A stretch of DNA of 64,000 bases, from assembly GCA_033026295.1 (NCBI GenBank), contig CM065183.1:12440657-12504656 (forward strand), written 5' to 3'. The stretch is from Channa striata (Eukaryota > Chordata > Actinopteri > Anabantiformes > Channidae). Of this stretch, positions 63,067-64,000 are shown piece by piece (positions within the stretch are counted from its first letter, which is position 1; every line of letters starts with the position of its first letter). Made by a program: the position numbers and the translations under genes. A model generated the notes under the pieces. It was not told the DNA's origin, ran no database searches, and worked only from the letters and a program-made list of their open reading frames with translations.

Positions 63067-64000
63067 CAACGAGGAATGTGGAAGGGTAAATCTCTGTCTC
63101 TCTCATTTATGCGCCTATCCATCTTTCATCTTTCCTTCTACTGTACTGAACAGAAACATTTCACAGAGGAGATAGTGGGTGAGGACGGGATTGATTGCTG
63201 TTGAAATGATAACCAACAAACAGCCTTTTTTCATCTTCCAAACAATTAAAAATAAAACAGCAAAAATTCTCACAGGGGCACCAGAGCGTAGCAAATTTCA
63301 CTGAAAGGATCTTTCTCACAGGAGGAGCACTTCTGTCCTCATTTCCCCAGCCCACTGCCTTGCCCCTCACATCTTAACTATTGACTTCATTTTTGTGTTG
63401 CTGCAGAAGCAATCCAACAGCTAGGAAGCATGCAAGATGATCCCCAGCAGACCCAAAACGTCTGAATGTCACTTCAGTTGTGAAATACTGGAATATTTCT
63501 GCCTAATTTCTGCTTGAAAGTAGATCCAACCAGTCATTTCATTTGCTCAGATGGGTCTGGCTATTTGAAACTAACACTGTCTCTAAAACTGCAAACATGA
63601 TTATGTTTTCGAAGAAAAAATAATCAGTGGATGATTATGTTCCAATCCAATGTATATTTTAAATTATTGAAGAAGTTACATTCCGTACATTACATTTAGT
63701 AACACATAAACAATTTAGAAAGAGAGTGGTGGGAGTATAAACCACAGGACTATCGCACAAAGACAAAATACATCAAGCCAGGAAATAAGTTATTGCTTAT
63801 TTCTTTTAGGTTTTACCAATAAGTATAAGACAGTCTCTCTGCTCCCCCTGCCATGTTGTTCCCAACACTAACAATACTGAGCTACCTTCTTTTACCTGGT
63901 GCTTTAAAGAGTCTTACTGGGACATTTGTATATTCACATATGTTATGTCTGGTTCATCTAGGAATTCTGCGTACAATGTTGAACTAAAATTAAAGTGCAT

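Larger units (their letters stand above)
52235..64000. other. gene-free interval upstream of lrfn5
   Basis: No coding gene found on either strand. Contains the 54.4-kb hairpin, two microsatellites and two dispersed repeats. It may include lrfn5 5' untranslated exons and enhancers, but nothing in the sequence fixes their place. Confidence 0.5.

Noticed and set aside
1..64000. CRISPR arrays, operons, tRNA or rRNA genes
   Set aside because: No regularly spaced direct repeats, cloverleaf sequences or rRNA-like stretches were seen; the repeats present are microsatellites and transposon remnants.

Overview
The window looks like nuclear DNA of a teleost fish. It is AT-rich, gene-poor and full of CA/GT and CT/GA microsatellites. 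It carries degraded fish-type non-LTR retrotransposons of two classes and has one vertebrate gene with GT-AG introns. I cannot name the species.

The only protein-coding gene I can support is on the minus strand: an lrfn5 orthologue (SALM5, a synaptic leucine-rich-repeat/Ig/fibronectin-III adhesion protein). I rebuilt it as eight coding exons between 49162 (ATG) and 27585 (stop). Every junction has GT-AG ends and the reading frame is continuous: 2595 nt, 864 residues plus stop. Domain order is signal peptide, LRR N-cap, seven LxxLxLxxN units, LRR C-cap, Ig, FN3, one membrane helix, and a 309-residue cytoplasmic tail ending in Glu-Ser-Thr-Val. The extracellular part is very close to mammalian LRFN5. 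The C-terminal PDZ ligand is not expected for LRFN5/SALM5, and the LRR region is cut by several introns; these are the two most interesting points about the gene. A predicted 3' UTR runs to about 26615. The promoter and 5' untranslated exons were not found and may lie above 49.2 kb, possibly outside the window.

Layout: 1-9340, no gene, sparse microsatellites. 9341-12160, a decayed minus-strand AP-endonuclease-type LINE (CR1/L2/Rex1-like). 12165-16470, no gene. 16471-17905, a second, 5'-truncated copy of that LINE on the same strand. 17906-26610, no gene, with an interstitial TTAGGG-like patch and a hairpin. 26615-49189, lrfn5; its introns hold a fragment of a restriction-like-endonuclease LINE (31130-31875), a 979-bp terminal-inverted-repeat element (44971-45949) and several short dispersed repeats. 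51365-52230, a second fragment of the restriction-like-endonuclease LINE on the minus strand. 52235-64000, no gene, with a strong 15-bp-arm hairpin, dispersed repeats and AT-rich homeodomain-like motifs.

The emptiness around the gene fits what is known of mammalian LRFN5, which sits in a large gene desert. I saw no tRNA, rRNA or CRISPR array, and no wholly new system. The best candidates for novelty are the lrfn5 C-terminus and gene structure, the 979-bp inverted-repeat element and the 54.4-kb hairpin.
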